A stretch of DNA of 64,000 bases from Hyphomicrobiales bacterium (GTDB lineage Bacteria > Pseudomonadota > Alphaproteobacteria > Rhizobiales > Rhizobiaceae): the NCBI GenBank assembly GCA_900467185.1, contig UBPA01000009.1:84825-148824 (forward strand), in the 5' to 3' direction. A program made the translations under genes and the position numbers. The notes under the pieces are model-generated. The model did not search any database and had not been told where the DNA came from. It saw only the letters and a list, made by a program, of their open reading frames with translations. Below are positions 35,051 through 43,033 of the stretch, in pieces; positions within the stretch are counted from its first letter, which is position 1; each line of letters begins with the position of its first letter.

Positions 35051-35105
35051 AGCGGCGCATGCGTGCTGTGAACAAAAACGGGCCTCAAGGTCAAGGAGAC
35101 GCATC

Positions 35106-37445
35106 ATGGACACCTCAACCTTTCAGGAGCGCCAGACCATCCGCGGCGGCATGCACAAGAACCTTCGCCATGACAGCGCGCACAAGCACGTGGCCGGCAG
35201 TGCCGACTATATCGACGACATGCCCGAGCCGGCGGGCACGCTGCATGCGGCGCTCGGCCTCACCGACCGCGCCCATGCCGAGATCGTCTCGATGGACCTG
35301 AGCGCCGTGGAAGCCTTTCCCGGCGTCGTCTGCGTTCTCACCGCACGCGACATGCCGCACTCCAACGACATCAGCCCCAGCCACCTCGACGACGAGCCGG
35401 TGCTGGCGGACGGCCGCGTCGAGTTCCACGGTCAGGCTGCCTTCGCCGTCATCGCCGAAACGCGCGACGCCGCCCGCCGTGCGGCCCGTCATGCCAGGAT
35501 CGTCTACAACGACCTGCCGCATGCCATCGACGTCGTGCAGGCGCGCGCGGCCGGCGGCACGCTCGTGACCAAGCCGCTGACCCTGTCGCGCGGCGATGCC
35601 GTGCACGAAATGCCGCATGCGCCGCGTCGCGTGAAGGGCGAAATGCGCATCGGCGGGCAGGAACACTTCTATCTCGAAAGCCATATCGCCTTTGCCATTC
35701 CCGGCGAAGACGACGACATCACCGTCTGGTCCTCCACCCAGCATCCGAGCGAGATCCAGCACATGGTCGCCCATGTGCTCGGCGTGCCCTCCAATGCCGT
35801 CACCGTGCAGGTGCGCCGCATGGGCGGCGGCTTCGGCGGCAAGGAAACGCAGGGCAACCAGTTCGCCGTCATCGCCGCCGTCGCGGCGAAGAAGCTGAAC
35901 CGCCCGGTCAAATTCCGGCCCGACCGCGACGAGGACATGGCCTGCACCGGCAAGCGCCACGACTTCCTCGTCGAATACGAGGTCGGCTTCGACGATGACG
36001 GCCGCATCCATGCCGTGGAGGCGACGTTCGCCGCCCGCTGCGGCTATTCCTCCGATCTCTCCGGCCCCGTCACCGACCGTGCCCTCTTCCACGCGGACGG
36101 CGCCTATTTCTATCCGCATGTGCGCCTCACCTCCGAACCGCTGAAGACCAACACCGTCTCCAACACTGCCTATCGCGGCTTCGGCGGGCCGCAGGGCATC
36201 GTCGGCGCCGAACGCATGATCGAGGAGATCGCCTATGCGCTCGGCAAGGACACGCTCGAGATCCGCAAGCTGAATTTCTACGGCGAGAAGGGCTCCGGAC
36301 GCGATCTGACCCCCTATCACCAGCAGGTCGAGGACAACGTCATCGGCAAGCTGGTGGCGGAACTCGAGCACAGTGCCGACTACCAGAAGCGCCGCGCCGA
36401 CATTCTCGCCTTCAACGCCGGCAGCCGCATCCTGCGCAAGGGCATCGCGCTGACGCCCGTCAAGTTCGGCATTTCCTTCACCATGACGGCCTTCAACCAG
36501 GCGGGCGCCCTCGTCCACGTCTATCAGGACGGCTCGATCCACCTGAACCATGGCGGCACGGAGATGGGCCAGGGGCTTTACACCAAGATCGCTCAGGTGC
36601 TGGCCGACAGCTTTCAGGTCGATATCGACCGTGTGAAGATCACCGCGACCACCACGGGCAAGGTGCCGAACACCTCGGCCACCGCAGCTTCCTCCGGCAC
36701 GGACCTGAACGGCATGGCCGCGGCCGATGCCGCGCGCCAGATCAAGGACCGTCTGATTGCGTTTGCCGCCGAGCGCTGGCAGACGACGCCGGACAAGATT
36801 TCCTTCGTGCCGAACCATGTTCTCATCGGCGAGGAGCGCGTGCCCTTCAACGACCTCGTCAAGCTGGCCTATTTCGCCCGCATCCAGCTGTCGGCGGCCG
36901 GCTTCTACAAGACGCCGAAGATCCACTGGGACCGCACCACCGGCCGCGGCACGCCCTTCTACTATTTCGCCTATGGCGCTGCGGTTTCGGAGGTCTCGAT
37001 CGATACGCTGACCGGCGAATACATGGTCGAGCGGGTGGACGTGCTCCACGATGTCGGCCGCTCGCTCAACCCGGCGATCGACATCGGCCAGATCGAAGGC
37101 GGCTTCGTGCAGGGCATGGGCTGGCTGACGACGGAAGAGCTCTGGTGGGATGACAAGGGCCGGCTGCGCACCCATGCGCCCTCCACCTACAAGATCCCGC
37201 TCGCCTCCGACCGCCCGAAGATCTTCAACGTCAGGCTCGCGGACTGGAGCGTGAACGGCGAGGAGACGATCGGTCGCTCCAAGGCCGTGGGCGAACCGCC
37301 GTTCAACCTGCCGATCTCCGTGCTCGAAGCCATCTCCATGGCGGTGGCCAGTGTCGGCGACTACCGCCAGTGCCCGCGCCTCGATGCGCCGGCGACACCG
37401 GAGCGCGTGCTGATGGCCGTCGAGCGGATGCGTTCCGCCCCATGA
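35106..37445 (+). CDS. xdhB: Xanthine dehydrogenase molybdopterin-binding subunit
   Basis: The 779-residue Mo subunit hydroxylates hypoxanthine and xanthine. It has 'HKHVAGSADYIDDMPEPAG' near the N-terminus, 'GGGFGGKETQGN' (Moco contacts), 'YRGFGGPQGIVGAE' and a C-terminal 'VGEPPFNLP' with the catalytic Glu. The Arg/Glu pair that binds purine is consistent with 'RGFGGPQG' and the Glu of 'RPDRDEDM' regions, but I cannot confirm the exact residues by eye. AAGGAG lies 7 bases before the ATG. The stop overlaps the xdhC start by ATGA. Confidence 0.96.
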   Translation: MDTSTFQERQTIRGGMHKNLRHDSAHKHVAGSADYIDDMPEPAGTLHAALGLTDRAHAEIVSMDLSAVEAFPGVVCVLTARDMPHSNDISPSHLDDEPVLADGRVEFHGQAAFAVIAETRDAARRAARHARIVYNDLPHAIDVVQARAAGGTLVTKPLTLSRGDAVHEMPHAPRRVKGEMRIGGQEHFYLESHIAFAIPGEDDDITVWSSTQHPSEIQHMVAHVLGVPSNAVTVQVRRMGGGFGGKETQGNQFAVIAAVAAKKLNRPVKFRPDRDEDMACTGKRHDFLVEYEVGFDDDGRIHAVEATFAARCGYSSDLSGPVTDRALFHADGAYFYPHVRLTSEPLKTNTVSNTAYRGFGGPQGIVGAERMIEEIAYALGKDTLEIRKLNFYGEKGSGRDLTPYHQQVEDNVIGKLVAELEHSADYQKRRADILAFNAGSRILRKGIALTPVKFGISFTMTAFNQAGALVHVYQDGSIHLNHGGTEMGQGLYTKIAQVLADSFQVDIDRVKITATTTGKVPNTSATAASSGTDLNGMAAADAARQIKDRLIAFAAERWQTTPDKISFVPNHVLIGEERVPFNDLVKLAYFARIQLSAAGFYKTPKIHWDRTTGRGTPFYYFAYGAAVSEVSIDTLTGEYMVERVDVLHDVGRSLNPAIDIGQIEGGFVQGMGWLTTEELWWDDKGRLRTHAPSTYKIPLASDRPKIFNVRLADWSVNGEETIGRSKAVGEPPFNLPISVLEAISMAVASVGDYRQCPRLDAPATPERVLMAVERMRSAP

Positions 37446-38266
37446 AATACGTCGTCGGCAGCCTGCAGGCGTTTCTGGCCCGCGAGGCACAGATCGTCTG
37501 GATCGAGGTGGCGGAAACGCGTGGGTCGACCCCGCGGGAGACCGGCGCCTTCATGCTCGTCTCACCCACAGACAGCCACGGCACCATCGGCGGCGGGCAG
37601 ATGGAGCACATGGCGACCGATCACGCCCGCAACCTGCTGGCGGGCATGGCGACGGAAACGCATCTCGACATCCCCCTTGGGCCCGAGATCGGCCAGTGCT
37701 GCGGCGGCCGGGTCGTGCTCTCCTTCCGCACCCTCGACACGCCCGCGCGTGGCGATCTCGACGCGATGCTGGAAGCGCGCGTGAACGGGTTTCCCGAGGT
37801 CTGGCTGTTCGGCGGCGGGCATGTCGGCCGGGCTCTGGCCGATGCGCTGGTGCTGCTGCCGGTGCGCACCATCGCCGTGGAAACGCGCCGCACCGAACTC
37901 GACCTGATGTCCTCGGGCGCGAGCCACCGCCTGACGGCGATGCCGGAATCCCTGGTAAGGGACATCGCACCCGGCAGCGCCGTCATCATCCTCACGCATG
38001 ATCATGCATTGGATTTTCTGATCGCGCGCGAAGCACTTCCCCGCACCGACCTCGCCTATACCGGCATGATCGGCTCCAAGACCAAACGCGCGACCTTCGC
38101 CAGCTGGGCGCGCGACGAAGGGCTTGACGACACCAGCCTCTCCCGCCTCGTCCTGCCCATCGGCGGCAAGACCGTAAGCGACAAGCGCCCCGCCGTGATC
38201 GCCGCGATGACGGCGGCCGAGGTGCTGGTTGCGCTCGACGCCTATCGCCGCTCCGCCGGCTCGTAG
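37442..38266 (+). CDS. xdhC: Xanthine dehydrogenase accessory protein
   Basis: The 274-residue XdhC inserts the sulfurated Mo cofactor into XdhB. 'ETRGSTPRETGAFMLV' and 'GTIGGGQMEHMA' form the N-terminal XdhC domain, with 'IGQCCGGRVVLSF'. The C-terminal Rossmann-like domain has 'WLFGGGHVGRALADAL' and 'YTGMIGSKTKRATF'. It overlaps xdhB by four bases. Its last 25 bases overlap a small gene on the other strand. Confidence 0.94.
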   Translation: MKYVVGSLQAFLAREAQIVWIEVAETRGSTPRETGAFMLVSPTDSHGTIGGGQMEHMATDHARNLLAGMATETHLDIPLGPEIGQCCGGRVVLSFRTLDTPARGDLDAMLEARVNGFPEVWLFGGGHVGRALADALVLLPVRTIAVETRRTELDLMSSGASHRLTAMPESLVRDIAPGSAVIILTHDHALDFLIAREALPRTDLAYTGMIGSKTKRATFASWARDEGLDDTSLSRLVLPIGGKTVSDKRPAVIAAMTAAEVLVALDAYRRSAGS

Positions 38267-38454
38267 CGCGGATCGCGGCCATCGAGAAAACCGAGGTCGC
38301 GCTGGAGATGCGGCGGCATGCTCTCGAGATCCAGCCCGGGATACCGCGCCGGCAGGAACCGCGCGAACACGCGCTGCAGACGCCGCACGGCATGGCCGAG
38401 CGCGCTCGTTTTCCTCGTATGAAGCAGGGTGGGACGTGTCGTCTGCAGGCTCAT
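38242..38454 (-). CDS. Small DUF1127-like protein
   Basis: The 70-residue basic peptide ends in 'PPHLQRDLGFLDGRDPRY', which resembles the DUF1127 motif found in many short rhizobial proteins; some of these affect phosphate/carbon metabolism or RNA turnover. It is encoded opposite to xdhC and overlaps its 3' end by 25 bases. It is divergent from the LysR gene (99-base gap). The call rests on this motif alone. Confidence 0.6.
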   Translation of the reverse strand: MSLQTTRPTLLHTRKTSALGHAVRRLQRVFARFLPARYPGLDLESMPPHLQRDLGFLDGRDPRYEPAERR

Positions 38455-38552
38455 GGCATCACCATTCGGTCAGGGAATGGCTTGCATCATCGGCCCGCGC
38501 ATGCTCGAAATCCAATCGAACATCCGCCTGCCGCCATCAAGAGACCTGATCC

Positions 38553-39449
38553 ATGAAGATGTCCCGTCAGTTCCCGCTGAACGCCCTGCGCGTCTTCGAG
38601 GCCGTCGCGCGCCTGTCGAGCTTCACCCGGGCCGGCCAGGAACTCGGCCTCACCCAGACCGCCGTCAGCTACCAGATCAAACTGCTCGAGGAGAACATCG
38701 GCGAACCCCTCTTCCTGCGCCGCCCACGCCAGATCACCCTGACGGAGACCGGCGAACGGCTGCTGCCGAAGGTGAGCCAGGGGTTCGATCTGCTGGGAGA
38801 GGCGGTCGTGGCGGCGCGGCGTGCGTCGAGCGAAATCCTTATCCTGCACTCCACGCCCACCTTCGCCCAGCAATGGCTGACACGACGCCTCGGCACCTTT
38901 CAGTTCCGCCACCCGCAAATCGCCGTCCGGCTCGTCACCGGTGCCCGCATCGTCGATTTCCAGACGGAAACGGCCGATATCGCCATTCGCTGGGGCACGG
39001 GGGATTGGCCGGGCCTGATCAGCCATCATCTGATGCGTCTCGATTTCGCGCCGATCCTCAGTCCCGCTCTTGCAGAAGCGCATGGCGGCATCCGCGAGCC
39101 CGCCGATCTTCTGAAACTGCCGCTCATCAGCCCGTCCGACCCGTGGTGGAAGCAGTGGTTCACGGCCGCCGGCGTTGCGGATCCGAATCTCGACGTGCTG
39201 ACGCCGAACGATTTCGGCGTCCAGACCTTCGACGCAGCCGCGGCCATGGCCGGACAGGGCGTCGCCATCGTCAACCCCGCGCACTACGCTGACGACATCG
39301 CCGCCGGTCGCCTCCTCGTGCCTTTCGATCTCCTGTGCAATGACGGCCGGAATTACTGGCTCGCCTACGCCGAGAGCCGCCGCAACGTCCCCAAGATCCG
39401 CGCATTTCGCGACTGGATCCTGGAGGAGTTTTACACGGCACCATCGTAA
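38553..39449 (+). CDS. LysR-family transcriptional regulator (GcvA-like)
   Basis: The 298-residue regulator has an N-terminal winged helix ('LNALRVFEAVARLSSFTRAG', 'LGLTQTAVSYQIKLLEENIG') and a substrate-binding domain (about 95-290) of the GcvA type ('TADIAIRWGTGDWPG', 'WWKQWFTAAGV'). It lies directly after the xdh genes and before puuD-guaD, so it may regulate purine catabolism. No ligand or target can be read from the sequence. AAGAGA precedes the ATG weakly; a second ATG lies two codons on. Confidence 0.88.
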   Translation: MKMSRQFPLNALRVFEAVARLSSFTRAGQELGLTQTAVSYQIKLLEENIGEPLFLRRPRQITLTETGERLLPKVSQGFDLLGEAVVAARRASSEILILHSTPTFAQQWLTRRLGTFQFRHPQIAVRLVTGARIVDFQTETADIAIRWGTGDWPGLISHHLMRLDFAPILSPALAEAHGGIREPADLLKLPLISPSDPWWKQWFTAAGVADPNLDVLTPNDFGVQTFDAAAAMAGQGVAIVNPAHYADDIAAGRLLVPFDLLCNDGRNYWLAYAESRRNVPKIRAFRDWILEEFYTAPS

Positions 39450-39479
39450 CGACCGCGGCAACCCACCTCTGGTGCGACC

Positions 39480-39510
39480 TTGACGTTTTTTGTATTTTAC
39501 GTAATTTACG
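39480..39510 (+). promoter_or_regulatory. Candidate promoter/operator of the PemK-like module
   Basis: TTGACG (39480-39485) lies 16 bases before TAATTT (39502-39507). A TTTACG direct repeat (39496-39501 and 39505-39510, 9-base period) covers the -10 area. Repeats over the -10 are usual for autoregulated toxin-antitoxin promoters. The -10 match is poor. Confidence 0.4.
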
Positions 39511-39526
39511 CAAAAAGGAGATATCA

Positions 39527-39781
39527 ATGTCTGAGGCTCTGAAAATACCGGCAACTGTCTTTTCTCGAAGCTTCGCGCGCTATCAGGACGAAGCCATTAC
39601 CGAGAAGATGATCGAGATCACCAGTCACGGGAGAGTTGTCGGTGGCTATCTATCCGCTGGCGAGCTTGAGCACTACAAAAGACTGAAACGTCGGGAGCGC
39701 GAAGTGCTCGTTGTCGGCGACTTGGACGATGAAACGATATCGGATCTGGAAAATGCGCGCTATGGCGTTTCGCCGGCGTGA
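39527..39781 (+). CDS. Antitoxin-like protein paired with PemK-like toxin
   Basis: The 84-residue protein reads MSEALKIPATVFSRSFARYQ, with 'EITSHGRVVGGYLSAGELEHY', a pattern like the Phd/YefM N-terminal fold, and an acidic C-terminus ('GDLDDETISDLENARYG') that could wrap a toxin. AAGGAG lies 7 bases before the ATG. Its stop overlaps the next gene as GTGA. Base composition is less GC-rich than the flanking purine genes, consistent with acquisition. Confidence 0.7.
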   Translation: MSEALKIPATVFSRSFARYQDEAITEKMIEITSHGRVVGGYLSAGELEHYKRLKRREREVLVVGDLDDETISDLENARYGVSPA

Positions 39782-40221
39782 AATTCCCGGCACCTGCACC
39801 GGGTCTGGTGGTTCGATATGCGTTCCTCTGGAAAGAAGATCATGACCAGGGAAGGTACGAAGCGGCCAAGGACAGGCCATGCGCCATCATTCTCGCTGCG
39901 AATGTTCGAGAGACGGCTGACATTCAAGTCGTTGTCGTGCCCATCACGCATTCTGCTCCCGCTGCTGACGAAAGATCGACGTCGCTCGAAATGCCGCAAG
40001 CCGTCGCTCGGACCCTGGGACTGGATGCCGATCGCCATTGGGTTCGGGTCACGCAGCTCAACCGTTTCATTTGGCCCGGCTACGATCTGCGCCCCAGACC
40101 GGATGTGCCCGAACGTGTCGATTACGGCTTCATCCCCCAAGCGTTCTTCGAACGCATCCGATCGGCGATTCTCGCGGAGAACAAGAGGACCAAGATCTCG
40201 TTCATTCCACGGGACTCTTGA
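39778..40221 (+). CDS. PemK/MazF-like toxin
   Basis: The 147-residue protein reads 'PGLVVRYAFLWKEDHDQGR' and 'KDRPCAIILAANVR', with 'VVVVPITHSAP' and 'VRVTQLNRFIWPGYDL', a variant of the PemK/MazF SH3-like barrel found in rhizobial plasmid-maintenance-type toxins. It starts with GTG and is coupled to the antitoxin-like gene by a four-base overlap. MazF-family toxins cleave mRNA; activity of this divergent group is inferred. The pair sits between the LysR gene and puuD. Confidence 0.72.
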   Translation: MKFPAPAPGLVVRYAFLWKEDHDQGRYEAAKDRPCAIILAANVRETADIQVVVVPITHSAPAADERSTSLEMPQAVARTLGLDADRHWVRVTQLNRFIWPGYDLRPRPDVPERVDYGFIPQAFFERIRSAILAENKRTKISFIPRDS

Positions 40222-40393
40222 TCCGTATCGATAAGATACCATGCCACATTCAAGCTTGCCCCTTCGATCCCCCGCCATATCGCCCTCGCCACCAAATATC
40301 TTGTCGAGCACGCGGATCTTTGAGAAAGCGCCCCTTCCCTCGCCCGGCAAATTCTCGCAATGTGCCAGGCGGGGGGCATGAAAGGGGAATGGA

Positions 40394-41632
40394 ATGTACG
40401 AATACGCCATCGTGTGGGAATGGCTGGCCTTCGCCGTGCGCTGGCTGCACGTGATCACCGCGATCGCCTGGATCGGGTCCTCCTTCTATTTCATCGCGCT
40501 CGATCTCGGGCTGGTCAAGCGCCCGCATCTTCCCGCCGGAGCCTATGGCGAGGAGTGGCAGGTCCATGGCGGCGGGTTCTACCATATCCAGAAATACCTG
40601 GTCGCTCCGGCCATGATGCCGGAGCACCTGACCTGGTTCAAATGGGAAGCCTATACCACCTGGCTCTCCGGCTTTGCCCTCCTCTGTCTGGTCTATTACG
40701 GCGGCGCCGATCTATTCCTCGTCGATCGCCATGTGCTCGACATCTCCTCCACCACAGCGATCCTCCTGTCGCTCGCATCGCTCGGAATCGGTTGGCTCTT
40801 CTACGACCTGCTCTGCAAATCGCCGCTCGGCAGGAACACCTGGACGCTAATGGGCCTGCTCTATGTGGCGCTGGTCGCCATGGCCTGGGGCTACACGCAG
40901 GTCTTCACCGGCCGTGCCGCCTTCCTGCACCTCGGCGCCTTCACGGCGACGATCATGTCGGCCAACGTCTTCTTCATCATCATGCCCAACCAGCGCATCG
41001 TGGTGGCGGACCTGATCGCCGGGCGCACGCCCGACCCGAAATACGGCGCAATCGCCAAGCAGCGCTCTCTGCACAACAACTACCTGACACTGCCCGTCAT
41101 CTTCTTCATGCTGTCGAACCACTATCCGCTGGCCTTCGCCACGGCCTATAGCTGGATCATCGCGGCGCTGGTGTTCCTCATGGGCGTGACGATCCGCCAC
41201 TGGTTCAACACAACGCACGCTCGCAAGGGCCGCCCGACCTGGACGTGGCTCGTCACCGTCCTTCTCTTCATCGTCATCATGTGGCTCTCGACGGCACCGA
41301 AGCTGCCGGGCATGGCGGCCGAGACTGCCGCCGTCTCCCCGGCCTTCGCCCGCTTTGCCGAAAACGCGCATTTCCCCGCGGTGCGCGATACGGTCTCCAC
41401 CCGCTGCTCCATGTGCCACGCGGCCGAGCCGGTCTATGAAGGCCTCGTGCGGGCACCGAAAGGCGTGATGCTGGAGAATGACGGCGAGATCGCAGCCCAC
41501 GCCCGCGAGATCTACTTCCAGGCGGGCCGCAGCCACGCCATGCCGCCCGGCAACCTCACCGACATGACGGCCGACGAACGCGCGCTGATCGCCGCCTGGT
41601 TCGAAAGCGCCGCGGGAACCGCCACACGATGA
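40394..41632 (+). CDS. puuD: Membrane-bound urate hydroxylase (cytochrome c-linked urate oxidase)
   Basis: PuuD oxidises urate to 5-hydroxyisourate and passes electrons to the cytochrome chain. The 412-residue protein has about eight membrane helices (residues 10-315; 'WLHVITAIAWIGSSFYFIALD') and a C-terminal cytochrome c domain with haem motif CSMCH and a late Met ligand ('SHAMPPGNLTDM'). AAAGGGG lies 7 bases before the ATG. Its stop overlaps guaD by ATGA. It links xdhABC with the downstream uraH/uraD/puuE operon. Confidence 0.95.
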   Translation: MYEYAIVWEWLAFAVRWLHVITAIAWIGSSFYFIALDLGLVKRPHLPAGAYGEEWQVHGGGFYHIQKYLVAPAMMPEHLTWFKWEAYTTWLSGFALLCLVYYGGADLFLVDRHVLDISSTTAILLSLASLGIGWLFYDLLCKSPLGRNTWTLMGLLYVALVAMAWGYTQVFTGRAAFLHLGAFTATIMSANVFFIIMPNQRIVVADLIAGRTPDPKYGAIAKQRSLHNNYLTLPVIFFMLSNHYPLAFATAYSWIIAALVFLMGVTIRHWFNTTHARKGRPTWTWLVTVLLFIVIMWLSTAPKLPGMAAETAAVSPAFARFAENAHFPAVRDTVSTRCSMCHAAEPVYEGLVRAPKGVMLENDGEIAAHAREIYFQAGRSHAMPPGNLTDMTADERALIAAWFESAAGTATR

Positions 41633-42939
41633 CATCGATGCTTCTTCGCGGCCGCACGCTCACCTTCCGCCGTCGCCCCCTGTCGATGGACGACGCCGGA
41701 GCCTATGCCTATGAGACCGATGGCGCCCTTCTCCTGCGCGACGGCCTGATCGTCGCCAGCGGGCTCTATGATACGGTCCGCGCGCAGGCACCGGCAGATG
41801 CCGTCGAGATCGATCACCGGCCGCACCTCATCCTGCCGGGCTTCATCGATACCCATATGCATTTTCCGCAGATGCAGGTTATCGGCTCCTATGCTGCCAA
41901 TCTGCTGGAATGGCTGAACACCTACACATTCCCCGAAGAATGCCGCTTCGTGGAGACGGCGCATGCCGAGCGCATCGCCGTGCATTTCTTCGACGAGATG
42001 ATCCGCCATGGCACGACCACGGCGGTCGCCTATTGCTCCGTGCACAAAACCTCGGCCGATGCCTTTTTCGCGGAAGCCATGAGGCGCGACATGCGCATGG
42101 TCGCCGGCAAGGTGATGATGGACCGCAACGCGCCGCAGGGCCTGCTCGACACGCCCGAGATGGGCTACGACGAAACGCGCGCGGTGATCGAACAATGGCA
42201 TGGCAAGGGCCGCAACCACGTCGCCATCACCCCGCGCTTCGCGATCACCTCGACGCCGGAACAGATGTCGGCCGCGCAGGCACTCGCCGCCGAATTCCCA
42301 GACCTGCACATCCAGACCCACCTTTCGGAGAACCGCGACGAGATCGACTACACTCTCTCGCTCTACCCCGACGCCGCCGACTATACCGACGTCTATGCAC
42401 ATTATGGCCTGATGGGCCGCAAATCCCTGTTCGGCCACGCCATTCATCTGTCGGAGCGCGAGCGGGACGCCATGAGCGAGACGGGCTCGATCGCCGTCCA
42501 CTGCCCCACGTCCAACCTCTTCCTCGGCTCCGGCCTGTTTCCGCTGAAGGCATTGGCGCGGCGGGAAAAGCCGGTCCGCATCTCCGTCGCCTCCGATATC
42601 GGCGGCGGATCGAGCTATTCCATGCTGCGCACCATGGACGAGGCCTACAAGATCCAGCAATTGCTGGGCGAGCGGCTCAATCCGTTCGACAGCTATTACT
42701 ACCTGACGCTCGGCAATGCCGAGGCTTTGTCCCTGTCGGAGCGCATCGGCACGCTGGAGCCGGGAAGCGACGCCGACCTCATCGTGCTCGACATGGCGGC
42801 AACGCCGGCCATGGCGCTGAAAGCGGAGGTCGTCACCTCCCTCTCCGACGAGCTCTTCCTGCTGCAGACCATGGGCGACGACCGCGCGGTGGTGGAGACC
42901 TACGTCGCCGGACGCGCGGCCAAGACCGCATTGGCGTAA
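41629..42939 (+). CDS. guaD: Guanine deaminase
   Basis: The enzyme hydrolyses guanine to xanthine. The 436-residue amidohydrolase shows 'GFIDTHMHFPQMQVIG' (zinc ligands and guanine specificity), 'HLSENRDEI', 'FGHAIHLSE', and the catalytic Asp in 'VASDIGGGSSYSML'. The C-terminal 'GTLEPGSDADLIVLD' closes the composite domain. It is co-translated with puuD. A perfect 15-bp inverted repeat spans its stop codon. Confidence 0.95.
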   Translation: MTSMLLRGRTLTFRRRPLSMDDAGAYAYETDGALLLRDGLIVASGLYDTVRAQAPADAVEIDHRPHLILPGFIDTHMHFPQMQVIGSYAANLLEWLNTYTFPEECRFVETAHAERIAVHFFDEMIRHGTTTAVAYCSVHKTSADAFFAEAMRRDMRMVAGKVMMDRNAPQGLLDTPEMGYDETRAVIEQWHGKGRNHVAITPRFAITSTPEQMSAAQALAAEFPDLHIQTHLSENRDEIDYTLSLYPDAADYTDVYAHYGLMGRKSLFGHAIHLSERERDAMSETGSIAVHCPTSNLFLGSGLFPLKALARREKPVRISVASDIGGGSSYSMLRTMDEAYKIQQLLGERLNPFDSYYYLTLGNAEALSLSERIGTLEPGSDADLIVLDMAATPAMALKAEVVTSLSDELFLLQTMGDDRAVVETYVAGRAAKTALA

Positions 42940-42967
42940 CTGGTCAATTTTATTGACCAGTTACGCC
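42933..42967 (+). terminator. 15-bp perfect inverted repeat across the guaD stop
   Basis: The arms at 42933-42947 and 42953-42967 are perfectly complementary, with a TTTTA loop, and include the guaD TAA (42937-42939). It would form a very stable mRNA hairpin that ends the puuD-guaD message, or an operator 67 bases upstream of the next gene. No U-run follows. Confidence 0.6.
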
Positions 42968-43033
42968 GCAAGCGCTTAACGCCCCGCATCCGGCATGCTA
43001 GGAGAAGCACGAAACCTACTGCGGAGCCTGACC

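Noticed and set aside
35115..37490. Open minus-strand frame of about 790 codons across xdhB
   Set aside because: It is a GC-driven shadow of xdhB with low-complexity composition and no motifs.
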